A DNA stretch of 16,051 nucleotides from positions 1 to 16,051 of the forward strand of contig DATLWR010000035.1 of NCBI GenBank assembly GCA_035576205.1, read 5' to 3'. Shown piece by piece: positions 7,526-15,700 of the stretch. A program made the position numbers and the translations under genes. The stretch's first letter is position 1, and every line of letters begins with the position of its first letter. This stretch comes from DATLWR01 sp035576205 (GTDB taxonomy: Bacteria; Pseudomonadota; Zetaproteobacteria; Mariprofundales; Mariprofundaceae). Under the pieces are notes generated by a model, which was not told where the DNA came from, searched no databases, and worked only from the letters and a program-made list of their open reading frames with translations.

Positions 7526-7655
7526 GCAGCAAACGCCCGACGATGAACGCACCTACTGGAACAAACGGCAGAAAAAGTCCGTGCTGCCGGCCCTGCTCGG
7601 CCTGATCGTGCTCTGCATGATTCTCGCCTACTTGTTGAGTCACACCACCGGTTAA
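7518..7655 (+). CDS. 45-aa single-pass membrane protein, unknown function
   Basis: A small open frame from GTG (7518) to TAA (7653-7655). It encodes a polar, charged N terminus (TEQQTPDDERTYWNKRQKK), then one hydrophobic helix of about 18 residues (about 22-40) and a short SHTTG tail. The positive cluster before the helix predicts the N terminus inside the cytoplasm. GTG is the only usual start codon in frame, since an in-frame stop lies at 7494. It overlaps the end of the preceding gene by 8 bp and ends 13 bp before dolP, so it fills an otherwise empty slot in the operon. The AAGGA at 7511-7515 is unusually close to the GTG, so initiation may depend on coupling to the upstream gene. I do not recognise a family. 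Confidence 0.6.
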   Translation: MTEQQTPDDERTYWNKRQKKSVLPALLGLIVLCMILAYLLSHTTG

Positions 7656-7668
7656 CAGGATATTCATC

Positions 7669-8241
7669 ATGCGCCCGCTTATTCTTATCGCCATCCTTTC
7701 GCTGCCCGTCCTGAGCGGCTGCGTCGCCACCGCTATCGTCGGCGGTGCGGCGGCCACGGGAGCGGCCGTCAATGATGAACGCAGCGTCAGCCAGCATGCC
7801 GACGATCTGGCGCTGAGTGCCAGGATCGACGTGCGGCTGGCGTCCGAGAAAGACCTGCCGTCACGCTGGGTCTCCGCCGAGGTCATCGACGGCAATGTCA
7901 TCATGACCGGCATGTTGCCGACACAGGAACAGATCGACCGGGCCGTCTACATCGTCAAACACATGCAGGGCGTCCGCTCGGTCAGGAACGAAATCAAGCT
8001 CGGCAAGCCGGCCACGCAGACGGCTGTCAACGATTCCTGGATCACCACCAAGGTGAAGATGGCGCTGTGGGACGACAAGACGGTGTCGGGATTCAGCATC
8101 CATGTCGAAACCGTCGAGGGCAAGGTTTACCTGAGCGGTATCGTCGACAACAACCGCAAGCGCCAGCGTGCGATCGATCTGGCCAAGGCCGTGGACGGCG
8201 TCACCGGCGTCGTCGATCTAATGCAGACGGGCCAGAAGTGA
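7669..8241 (+). CDS. dolP: Dual BON-domain outer-membrane lipoprotein DolP (YraP)
   Basis: A 190-aa lipoprotein matching DolP/YraP (E. coli 191 aa), which helps maintain outer-membrane integrity and binds anionic phospholipid. The signal peptide ends with lipobox L15-S-G-C18, with Val at +2, consistent with outer-membrane sorting. A small-residue linker (VGGAAATGAA) follows. Two BON domains come next, at about 46-113 and 122-187. Each has the pattern IxxxLxxx...VxV...G.VxLxGxV....RAxxxAxxVxGVxxVxNxIxL, seen here as VSAEVIDGNVIMTGMLP and IHVETVEGKVYLSGIVDN. AGGA lies about 8 bases before the ATG. The stop overlaps the next GTG as GTGA. Its position after rsmI, yraN and the SIS gene matches E. 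coli, but two extra genes are inserted before it here. Confidence 0.93.
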   Translation: MRPLILIAILSLPVLSGCVATAIVGGAAATGAAVNDERSVSQHADDLALSARIDVRLASEKDLPSRWVSAEVIDGNVIMTGMLPTQEQIDRAVYIVKHMQGVRSVRNEIKLGKPATQTAVNDSWITTKVKMALWDDKTVSGFSIHVETVEGKVYLSGIVDNNRKRQRAIDLAKAVDGVTGVVDLMQTGQK

Positions 8242-8750
8242 CCCCCGTGGATTCCGATCTGCCACAGAATGCCATTGAACAGCCGCTGACCGCGCTGACC
8301 GCTGCCATCCGCCGGGCGGAGAGCTGGCGCCGCGCCGGCAAACGTGTTGTTTTCACCAACGGCTGCTTTGACCTGTTGCATCCCGGCCATATCGCCTACC
8401 TGCAACAGGCGAGAACCCTCGGCGATGTGCTGGTGGTGGGTCTCAACGACGACGCCTCCATTCGCCGCCTGAAGGGGGAGAGACGGCCGGTCAATCCGCT
8501 CGAAGCCCGCGCCGTCATGCTGGCGGCTCTGAAGCCCGTCGACATGGTGGTGCCGTTCTCGGAGGACACGCCGCTCGAACTGATCCGTGCCCTGAAACCC
8601 GATGTGCTGGTCAAGGGCGGCGACTACACGCCGGAGACCATCGTCGGGGCCGAGGATGTCCGGGCGACAGGCGGCGAAGTCGTCGTCATCCCCTTTCTCG
8701 ACGGCCACTCTTCGACCGGCCTGATCCGGCGTATCCGGGAGTCGCACTGA
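8238..8750 (+). CDS. rfaE2: D-glycero-beta-D-manno-heptose 1-phosphate adenylyltransferase (RfaE domain II)
   Basis: A 170-aa nucleotidyltransferase that would make ADP-heptose from heptose 1-phosphate and ATP in LPS core synthesis. It corresponds to the C-terminal half of E. coli HldE; the kinase half is not fused and is not in this window. Landmarks are FTNGCFDLLHPGHIAYLQ (39-56) with the HxGH motif at H48/H51, GLNDDASIRRLKG (68-80), RPVNPLEARAVMLAAL, LVKGGDY (124-130) and the C-terminal SSTGLIRRI. The start is uncertain. GTG at 8238 overlaps the dolP stop as GTGA, while GTG at 8247 is a second option in frame; neither has a strong ribosome binding site. It is the second heptose gene in the operon with gmhA, and supports the isomerase reading of that gene. 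Confidence 0.93.
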   Translation: MTPVDSDLPQNAIEQPLTALTAAIRRAESWRRAGKRVVFTNGCFDLLHPGHIAYLQQARTLGDVLVVGLNDDASIRRLKGERRPVNPLEARAVMLAALKPVDMVVPFSEDTPLELIRALKPDVLVKGGDYTPETIVGAEDVRATGGEVVVIPFLDGHSSTGLIRRIRESH

Positions 8751-8754
8751 GCGG

Positions 8755-9921
8755 ATGACCAATCCGCTCAAGATCGTCGCCGATGCCCACATCTGGGGCG
8801 TGAAATCGGCATTTGCCAGCCTGCCCGGCTTCGATGTCGAGCTTTGCATCCTGGAGAGTAGCGAGATCCGGCATCGTGCGCTGCTGGACGCCGACATTCT
8901 GCTGACCCGCTCAGCCACCCGCGTCGATGCAGCTCTGCTCGAAGGTACACCCGTCCGCTTTGCCGCCACGGCGACCATCGGCGACGACCACTACGACAAG
9001 GCATGGCTGGAGAGCCACGGTATCGCCCATGCCAATGCCGCCGGCAGCTCGACGGAGTCGGTGGTCGAATATCTCGCCGCCACCCTGTTGCATCTGCATA
9101 CCACGGGAAGGATCGACATTCCGTCCACCACCCTCGGCATCATCGGTGTCGGCCGTATCGGCAGCCGGCTGGCCGAATTCGCCGGCAGCTGGGGCATACG
9201 CGTACTGCGCAACGACCCGCCGCGCGCCCGCAAGGAAGGCTCCGAAGGATTCTCCACTCTCGATACCGTTCTCGAAAAAGCCGATCTGATCAGTCTGCAC
9301 ACACCACTCATCCGTCACGGCGAGGACCGCACGCTGCATCTGCTGGACGGCGACTGCCTGGCGCGCTTCAGGGGCAACGGCATCATCAATGCCGCTCGCG
9401 GCAGCTGCGTGGACAATCACGCACTGGACCGCTGGCTCGACACCGATTCTGCGCGCTATGCCGTGCTCGACTGCTGGGAGCACGAGCCGGACATCTCCCG
9501 CGTTCTGCTCGCCCATCCGGGCTGTCTGCTGCCCACCCCGCATATCGCCGGCCATTCGCTCGATGGCAAGGCGGCCAATACGCTCTACGTCTACGAAGCA
9601 CTGTGCGAGTTTCTCGGCGTCACTACCGAATGGAGCCCCGGGCTCGACGGCGGCGATCGTATCCCGCTGCAAATCGAGGCCTCGGGCGACGACTGGCAAC
9701 AACTGCAAGCGATCGTTCGGCAGCTCTACCCGATCCTGAACGATGCCGAAACGATGCGCGGCTGGCTCGATCTGTCCGCCGAGGAGTTGCCTCGTGCCTT
9801 TGCTACGTTTCGCCGCCACTACCCGGAACGGCGCAGCTGGCCGGCTTTCGCGGTCCGGCTCGACCGGCCGGCCGAGAGCCTGCGCAAAAAAGCAGCGGCT
9901 ATCGGTATTCACATCCTTTAG
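8755..9921 (+). CDS. pdxB: 4-phosphoerythronate dehydrogenase (vitamin B6 biosynthesis)
   Basis: PdxB oxidises 4-phospho-D-erythronate in the DXP-dependent pyridoxal phosphate pathway. The 388 aa compare with 378 in E. coli. The family signature TATIGDDHYDKAWL (72-85) is clear, followed by SVVEYLAATLL, a Rossmann loop GVGRIGSRL (131-139), NDPPRA (153-158) and HTPL (182-185). The catalytic triad of D-2-hydroxyacid dehydrogenases is present as R215 (NAARGSCVDN), E244 (WEHEP) and H263 (TPHIAG). The C-terminal PdxB dimerisation domain is recognised by FATFRRHYPERRSWPAF (349-365), which separates it from generic hydroxyacid dehydrogenases. The ATG is 4 bp after the rfaE2 stop, with GGAG about 14 bases upstream, a poor spacing. 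No other B6 gene is visible nearby. Confidence 0.94.
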   Translation: MTNPLKIVADAHIWGVKSAFASLPGFDVELCILESSEIRHRALLDADILLTRSATRVDAALLEGTPVRFAATATIGDDHYDKAWLESHGIAHANAAGSSTESVVEYLAATLLHLHTTGRIDIPSTTLGIIGVGRIGSRLAEFAGSWGIRVLRNDPPRARKEGSEGFSTLDTVLEKADLISLHTPLIRHGEDRTLHLLDGDCLARFRGNGIINAARGSCVDNHALDRWLDTDSARYAVLDCWEHEPDISRVLLAHPGCLLPTPHIAGHSLDGKAANTLYVYEALCEFLGVTTEWSPGLDGGDRIPLQIEASGDDWQQLQAIVRQLYPILNDAETMRGWLDLSAEELPRAFATFRRHYPERRSWPAFAVRLDRPAESLRKKAAAIGIHIL

Positions 9922-9930
9922 GCTGCACGC

Positions 9931-10512
9931 ATGAGCATATCTTCCGATAACCTTGTCTGGATGGATCTTGAGATGACCGGCCTCGATCCCGAGACCGATA
10001 CCATCCTGGAGATCGCCACCATTGTCACCGATGCCAATCTCAACATCATTGCCGAGGGTCCGAACCTTGCCGTGCATCAGCCGGAATCGGTGCTCGAACG
10101 GATGAGCGACTGGTGCAAGGAACACCACGGCGCCTCGGGACTGAGCGATCGCGTACGCCAGTCGAGCGTCGACATGGCGGCAGCGGAAGCCCAGACACTC
10201 GCCTTCATCCGCCGTCACGTCCCCGACCGAACCTCGCCGTTGTGCGGCAACTCCATCCACCAGGATCGCCGTTTTCTGGCGCGCTATATGCCGGCTCTCG
10301 AAGCGGCGCTCCACTATCGCAACATCGATGTCAGCACGATCAAGGAGCTGGCCAGGCGCTGGTACCCGTCGTTGCCGCCTGTCGTCAAGCAATCCAGCCA
10401 TCTGGCGCTCGACGACATCCGCGAATCCATCGCCGAACTGCGCAGCTACCGGGAGCATGTTTTTCTCCCGATTGCTGCTACAATGCAGCCGGAGGATGAA
10501 TCGCCAGCATGA
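9931..10512 (+). CDS. orn: Oligoribonuclease, DEDDh 3'-5' exoribonuclease
   Basis: Orn degrades the shortest RNAs, notably dinucleotides including pGpG from cyclic-di-GMP breakdown, to mononucleotides in the cytoplasm. The 193-aa length is close to E. coli Orn (181 aa). The DEDDh residues are visible: D12 and E14 in WMDLEMTGLD, D112 in GNSIHQDRRFL, and H157 and D162 in SHLALDDIRES. The segments IVTDANLNIIAEGP and LDVSTIKELARRW-like (NIDVSTIKELARRWYP) are nearly identical to the E. coli protein. The start follows pdxB by 9 bp, with TTTAGG at a usable distance. This is the last gene of the tight run; an 83-bp gap follows before the OmpA-domain gene. Confidence 0.97.
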   Translation: MSISSDNLVWMDLEMTGLDPETDTILEIATIVTDANLNIIAEGPNLAVHQPESVLERMSDWCKEHHGASGLSDRVRQSSVDMAAAEAQTLAFIRRHVPDRTSPLCGNSIHQDRRFLARYMPALEAALHYRNIDVSTIKELARRWYPSLPPVVKQSSHLALDDIRESIAELRSYREHVFLPIAATMQPEDESPA

Positions 10513-10515
10513 CGG

Positions 10516-10544
10516 TTGTGATAAACATCACTTGACCGAATATT
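10516..10544 (+). promoter_or_regulatory. Weak candidate promoter / dyad before the OmpA-domain gene
   Basis: TTGTGA (10516-10521) and AATATT (10539-10544), spaced by 17 bp, each match 4 of 6 sigma-70 consensus positions. Within this stretch GTGAT-AAAC-ATCAC (10518-10531) is a 5-4-5 inverted repeat that could be an operator half-site pair or a small hairpin. The whole 83-bp gap is AT-richer than its surroundings, as expected of a regulatory gap. No terminator is seen in it, so read-through from orn is also possible. Confidence 0.3.
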
Positions 10545-10595
10545 GGAATTCACGACCCTCCAACGATTCGACCTTGTCACAAGGAGACCCTTCTC

Positions 10596-12008
10596 ATGAA
10601 ACTTCGTATCTTTACCCTGCCGCTGCTGTTGCTCGCCTTGTCGGGAACTGCACAGGCCGCCACGCTGGAAGAAGCGGAGAGTGGCATCGCCGATGCCGAG
10701 CAGCTGCGTGCAGCCGAATTCGCCCCGGTTCATTTCGCTGCGGCGAAGCGTTCACTGGCCGATGCCAAGGAGATGCTCGCCGGCAAGGGCGATGCTGCCG
10801 AGATCGTCAAGAAGCTCGATGAAGCGGTGGTCGAGGCCAAGCAGGCCGCGGATGTCGCACAGGAGTTCACTACCAAATTTGCCAAGCTCGTCGATTCGCG
10901 CGACCGCATGCAGATGGCCGGCAAGGACAACCTGCGCGCCGATCTCGCCGATCGCGCCGAATCGGATTTCGCCCAGGTCGTGACCGCCTTCGAGGACCAG
11001 AACAAGAGCAAGGCCGAGAAACAGGCGAAGTTCGCTGAGGATACCATCCATGCGGCTCAGGTCGTGGCGGCACGCGAGCAGTTCGTTCGTCCGATCACCA
11101 AAGCCGTTGCCGGTGCGCGTCATGTGAATGCCCGCACCTATGCCCCGAAAGCGCTGGATTCAGCTGTCCAGACCCAGAAGGATCTGGAGCGCCTGATCCA
11201 GGACAACCCGGATGCCCAGACCCAGGCCTACGCACTGTCGCAGCGCGGCGAACGCGATGCCCTGCGTTCCATGCGGATCGCCGAACTGGGTTCGAACTTC
11301 GTACGCGATCCTGCCGAGGTGGAGAAGTGGTACGATAACGAACATCTGCGTCTTGAAATCCTGGCCGATGCGCTGGGCGTGAAGCTTTCGCCTGACCAGA
11401 CCAGCGAAGAGCAGGTCGCCATGCTCAAGCAGGCCGTCGAAGACATGAAGACGAGCAACAAGCAGCAGCTGGCCGATGCCGCCTCACAGATCAGCGATCT
11501 GGAAGGTAAGCTGGCGAAATACGAAGGCGAACTTTCCGGCATGGATGAGCTGCGCCGCAAGCTGCAACTCAAGCGCGAGGCCGAGGCGAAGATCCAGCGT
11601 CTGAGCCAGTTGTTCGACCCGAGCAAGGTCGAAATCCTGCTGACCACCGATGCCGACGTGATCCTGCGCATGAAGAAGCTGAACTTCCGCAGTGGCAGCG
11701 CGGTCATCCCGCCGGAAGCTTATGGACTGCTGGATAACGCCCTGCAATCCATCGCCCTGTTCCCGGATCGCCAGATTCGCGTCGAGGGACATACCGACTC
11801 GGTCGGTTCCGACACCTTCAACCAGACGCTCTCCGAGCGCCGTGCACAGGCAGTCAAGGAATACCTGGCCGAGCGTATCGACGACAAGAACGCCACGATC
11901 AATGCCGTCGGTTATGGCGCATCGAAGCCGATTGCCAATAACAAGACGGCCGAGGGACGCACGCAAAACCGCCGCATCGACATCGTGCTGCTGGCACCGA
12001 AAAGCTGA
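10596..12008 (+). CDS. Periplasmic/outer-membrane protein with duplicated DUF4398-like modules, coiled coil and OmpA C-terminal domain
   Basis: A 470-aa exported protein. The signal peptide ends in AQA near residue 21, with no lipobox Cys. Two helical modules follow with the same pattern: about 30-90 (LRAAEFAPVHFAAAKRSL) and about 168-231 (VNARTYAPKALDSAVQTQ). Both resemble the DUF4398 type that often precedes OmpA domains. Residues about 270-340 are strongly charged and heptad-like, probably a coiled coil. The C-terminal OmpA/MotB domain (about 354-468) has GHTDSVGSD (398-406), LSERRAQAVKEYL and the GRTQNRRIDI ending, with D401 as the likely diaminopimelate contact. It should bind peptidoglycan noncovalently. 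AAGGAG lies about 9 bases before the ATG, a strong site. The 70-aa gene follows with no terminator between. Envelope stabilisation is inferred from the domains. Confidence 0.86.
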   Translation: MKLRIFTLPLLLLALSGTAQAATLEEAESGIADAEQLRAAEFAPVHFAAAKRSLADAKEMLAGKGDAAEIVKKLDEAVVEAKQAADVAQEFTTKFAKLVDSRDRMQMAGKDNLRADLADRAESDFAQVVTAFEDQNKSKAEKQAKFAEDTIHAAQVVAAREQFVRPITKAVAGARHVNARTYAPKALDSAVQTQKDLERLIQDNPDAQTQAYALSQRGERDALRSMRIAELGSNFVRDPAEVEKWYDNEHLRLEILADALGVKLSPDQTSEEQVAMLKQAVEDMKTSNKQQLADAASQISDLEGKLAKYEGELSGMDELRRKLQLKREAEAKIQRLSQLFDPSKVEILLTTDADVILRMKKLNFRSGSAVIPPEAYGLLDNALQSIALFPDRQIRVEGHTDSVGSDTFNQTLSERRAQAVKEYLAERIDDKNATINAVGYGASKPIANNKTAEGRTQNRRIDIVLLAPKS

Positions 12009-12091
12009 GGCCGATCGGTGGACAAACAGTAACCGGATTGCTTTACTTGAGCAGGGACTTGCTACGTCGCAAGGGATGAAAAGGAGGGCTC

Positions 12092-12304
12092 ATGTTTCTT
12101 AAAGATGTCAAATCCGGGGACCTGGTCCAGGTGATCACACTCAAGGAACTGGTGGACCCGAACGAGAAGCAGGTCACCGTCCGCTTCCAGGCCGGCGAAG
12201 AGGTGGGTGACCCGGTCAAGGCGAACAAGACGGGACTGGAATTCCCTTCCGGCGAGTCGCTACCGAAATGCTGGCTCGATCCGCACTACCGGATCAATTT
12301 CTAA
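12092..12304 (+). CDS. Conserved 70-aa protein of unknown function
   Basis: A short acidic cytoplasmic protein with no signal peptide or membrane helix. I recall homologues of this size in Gammaproteobacteria, starting MFLK and ending in FPSGE-LP-CWLDPHYR; some carry the label acetyltransferase, for which I see no support in 70 residues. Conserved-looking points are the FLKDVKSGDLVQV start, the RFQAGEEVGDP centre and the SGESLPKCWLDPHYR end, with a single Cys (C60). The start is secure because AAGGAGG lies about 5 bases before the ATG. A strong terminator begins 18 bp after its stop, so it is the last gene of the transcript carrying the OmpA-domain gene. No function can be assigned. Confidence 0.8.
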   Translation: MFLKDVKSGDLVQVITLKELVDPNEKQVTVRFQAGEEVGDPVKANKTGLEFPSGESLPKCWLDPHYRINF

Positions 12305-12321
12305 GATCGCATTCGAACGAT

Positions 12322-12350
12322 AAAACGCCATCCCTCGGGATGGCGTTTTT
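12322..12350 (+). terminator. Rho-independent terminator after the 70-aa gene
   Basis: AAAACGCCATCCC (12322-12334) pairs perfectly with GGGATGGCGTTTT (12337-12349), with a tiny TC loop that would open to CTCG. The second arm ends in five T. With its A run on one side and T run on the other it could also work in reverse, though no gene on the - strand needs it. Confidence 0.93.
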
Positions 12351-12374
12351 CATGCGATGGTCGCCAATTGATGC

Positions 12375-12402
12375 TTGCATCCGCCGTCCGTTCTCCCATA
12401 AT
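12375..12402 (+). promoter_or_regulatory. Probable promoter of the tRNA-Phe gene
   Basis: A good -10 element CATAAT (12397-12402, 5 of 6) is followed by the GC-rich discriminator CCGCGCC typical of stable-RNA promoters. The best -35 is a weak TTGCAT (12375-12380) at 16-bp spacing. It lies between the upstream terminator and the tRNA, 23 bp before the mature 5' end. Confidence 0.55.
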
Positions 12403-12425
12403 CCGCGCCTGCCCAAATCAGGCAT

Positions 12426-12501
<76 letters not shown>

Positions 12502-12510
12502 CTCCATTAC

Positions 12511-12544
12511 AATAACCCCGCTCCACAGGCGGGGTTATTTTTTT
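12511..12544 (+). terminator. Rho-independent terminator of the tRNA-Phe gene
   Basis: AATAACCCCGC (12511-12521) pairs perfectly with GCGGGGTTATT (12529-12539) around a seven-base loop, and a run of seven T (12538-12544) follows. It lies 9 bp past the CCA end. Confidence 0.94.
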
Positions 12545-12658
12545 ACCCGGGCTGCCGGCTTCTGACACCAAACCCAACGACCAATTGGCGCTTCACAGGT
12601 TTGTGATCTACATTCGGAATTGATAAACGGGAGGGGGCTTTTCCAGCATGTCTTGGAA

Positions 12659-12702
12659 CGTGCCCGCACGGCTACCCAGCCGGGCAATGGTGTGCCATGC
12701 CC
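12659..12702 (+). promoter_or_regulatory. Leader with two mutually exclusive hairpins before the alpha-2-macroglobulin gene
   Basis: TGCCC (12661-12665), GGGCA (12682-12686) and TGCCC (12698-12702) share one middle arm. Hairpin A pairs the first two, extended by GGCT (12670-12673) with AGCC (12678-12681) across a 4-base bulge. Hairpin B pairs the last two, extended by TGG (12688-12690) with CCA (12695-12697) around a TGTG loop, with one bulged A. Both cannot form at once. Hairpin B ends 10 bases before the ribosome binding site GGAAGGTGG (12713-12721). No T run follows either, so transcription termination is not implied. Function is inference. Confidence 0.35.
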
Positions 12703-12726
12703 CAATATATCCGGAAGGTGGAACAT

Positions 12727-15700
12727 ATGCGTAATCGCTTGTGGATCGGGACTCTTTTCGCCATTGCGGCGGCATGCTCATTGGCCGCCTGCGACAGGAG
12801 CGGAACGCAGCCTCAACAGCAACAGCCCCAGTCTTCACTATCGGCCCAGACAGCCCCTGGTCCGACCGAGAGCACCATCGTCAGCAACCATACCAGCGGA
12901 CACATCTCGAAAAAGAGTAATATTTACACCCGCTTCGTGTCGCCGATCGTTGACGAGACCAAGGTCGGGCAGAGCGCCGATGCCATCTTCCACATCCAGC
13001 CAGCCATCCCCGGTTCAGCGCGCTACTCAAGTGTGCGGGAGATCGTTTTCGAGCCAGCCGCACTCTTTTCTCCCGGGACCAACTACCAGGTCAGTATCGA
13101 CACGAACGGACTGCTCGGCATACCGCCGGGCACGGACCACTACACATTCGGCTTCGACATCCAGCAACAGGCCTTCGAAATCGAGCTGGGCGAGCTTCGC
13201 ACCGCCACGAGCCAGTCCGACGCCACCGCACTGGACGGCGCAGTAACCACCGCCGATTACGAGGAGAGTGGCCCGATCGAGAAAATGCTCACGGCGACCT
13301 ACCTCGACAGCCCGGTAACGATCGCCTGGGAACACTCGCCTGACGGTCGCCATCACCGTTTCTTCATGGAGGACCTGAAGCGCCAGGACGAGGCCGCTTC
13401 CCTCCGGCTGCAATGGGATGGTGCGGCGATCGGCGTTGCCAGCCAGGGCAAGCGGGAGATCGCCATACCGCCGTTGAACAAGTTCGATGTCACCAATATC
13501 CAGGTCGTTCAGGGACCCCGCAACTACATCCTTGTCACCTTCACCGACCCGCTCGATCCTGCCCAGAATGTCGACGGCCTCGTCTACATCAGGAATGTCT
13601 CAGCCTCGACATCCATCGAAGGCAATACCGTCAAGCTTTATCCGCAACAGATTCCGGCCGGCGAAGTCACCGTCAATGTCAACCAGGGCATCCGGAACAT
13701 CCGCGGCAAGCGCCTGCAGCAGGGACAATCCCGCAACATTACCTTCGACCAGCCCAAACCCGAGGTCCGTTTCGTCGGCAAGGGAGTTATCCTGCCGGAT
13801 GATGCCCATCTCAAGGTCCCGTTCGAGGCGATCAACGTCAATTCCGTGCAGGTAACCGCTTTCGAGATCTACCCGGACAACATCGGCCAGTTCCTCCAGT
13901 CCAATACTCTGGACGGTAGCGAGAGTCTCGGCATGGTCGGCCGTTTCCTGTGGAAGAAACGCATCTCCCTGGGGGATGTACAGCCCAACCAATGGCAACG
14001 CTTTGCCATCGATACCGATGAATTCATGCGTTCGCATACCGGTGGCATCATTCGTCTGACGTTGTCGATCAACCTCGGTAATTCCATCTATGCCTGTACC
14101 GCCAAGGACACGCCGCCTGCGGCCGACATGCAACCCAAGAGCATGGACAGCAACGAGCAGACCCAGTCGAGCGGCTGGGACTTCGCGGAAAACTACAACG
14201 AGAACTACTACCAGGGCTGGCTGCAGCGAAACGACCCGTGCCGCAACGGCTACTACATCCACAGTGACGCCACCCATGTGTCGCGCAATTTCCTGGTGTC
14301 GAACATCGGCCTGCTCGCCAAGCGCGACCAGCATCAGAACCTCAACATCGTCGCAACGGACCTGCGCAGCGCCACGCCGCTGGTCGGTGCCGAGCTGGAG
14401 GTCCGCAACTTCCAGAACCAGACCCTGGCGCGGGCCACGACGGACAAGGACGGTTTTGCGACCGTGGCGCTCGGCGCCGTCCCCTTCTATCTCGTTGCCA
14501 AAAAGGATGGCCAGGCAGGTTACCTGAAACTGAACGACGCCACGGCGCTGCCGACCAGTCATTTCGACGTCGGCGGCGAAAAGGTGACGGGTGGTATCAA
14601 GGGTGCCGTCTACGGTGAACGCGGCGTCTGGCGCCCGGGCGACGATATCCACCTGACCTTTGTCCTGCGCGATCCCGACAACGCCATTCCAGCCAACCAT
14701 CCGGTGAGCATGGAGCTCTACAACCCGAAGGGACAACTGGTTCAGACCCTTACCAACACCCAGCCGGTCGGCGATTTCTACACCTTCACACTCAAAACGC
14801 CCGAGGATGCGCCGACCGGCAACTGGACGGCGAAGGCCATCCTGGGCGGCACCACGTTCACCAAGACACTCAAAATCGAAACCGTGATGCCGAACCGCCT
14901 GAAGGTCGAACTCGACCTCGGCGACAAGCCTCTGAAGGCCAAGAGTGAATTCGAAGCGCGCCTGTTCGGCCAATGGCTGCACGGCGCCAAGGCATCCGGC
15001 CTCAAGGCTGATGTGAAGGCCGAACTGCGATCGGTTCCAGCCCATTTCACGCGTTACTCTGACTTCACCTTCGACGACCCGGCCAGGGAGTTCAGCGGCT
15101 CGCCGCAGACCCTGTTCGAAGGCAAGCTCGATGCGGATGGTTATGCGAAGTTCACCTCCGAGCTGATCCCAGGCAGCGCACCACCCGGAGAGCTTCAGGC
15201 CGATTTCACCATGCGCGTCTTTGAGGGCAGCGGTGCGTTCAGCATTAGCCAGATCAGTGCCCCGGTCCACGCCTACGATCGTTACATCGGCATCAAGCTG
15301 CCGAAGGGCGATGCCGCACGGAACATGCTGCTGACCGACACCAAGCACACCGTCCAGATCGCGGCTGTGGATGCCGACGGCAATCCTGTTTCCGCCAAGC
15401 GGGTGCAGGTGACTCTCTACAAGATCGACTGGAAATGGTGGTGGGACAAGTCCGGCGAATCCCTCGCCAAGTACGAGTCGTCCAGCCTGACCACTGCCCT
15501 CGCCCATTCGGTCGTCGAGGCGAAGGACGGGCACGGCAGCTGGGATTTCGAGATCAAGTATCCCGACTGGGGACGCTACCTGATCCGGGCCTGCGACCAG
15601 GATTCCGGCCACTGCACGGGCAAGACGCTCTATGTGGACTGGCCCGGCTGGGCGGGACGTGCGCAGGAGGGCAGCGGCGTAAGTGCCGCCATGCTGAGCC

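Noticed and set aside
8911..10458. A 515-codon - strand open frame opposite pdxB and orn.
   Set aside because: Both + strand genes have complete catalytic signatures; the antisense frame bridges two unrelated genes, a sign of a composition artefact.
12009..12091. A hairpin CTTGC-TACGTC-GCAAG (12059-12074) between the OmpA-domain gene and the 70-aa gene as a terminator.
   Set aside because: The stem has only 5 bp and no T run follows, so there is no support for termination.
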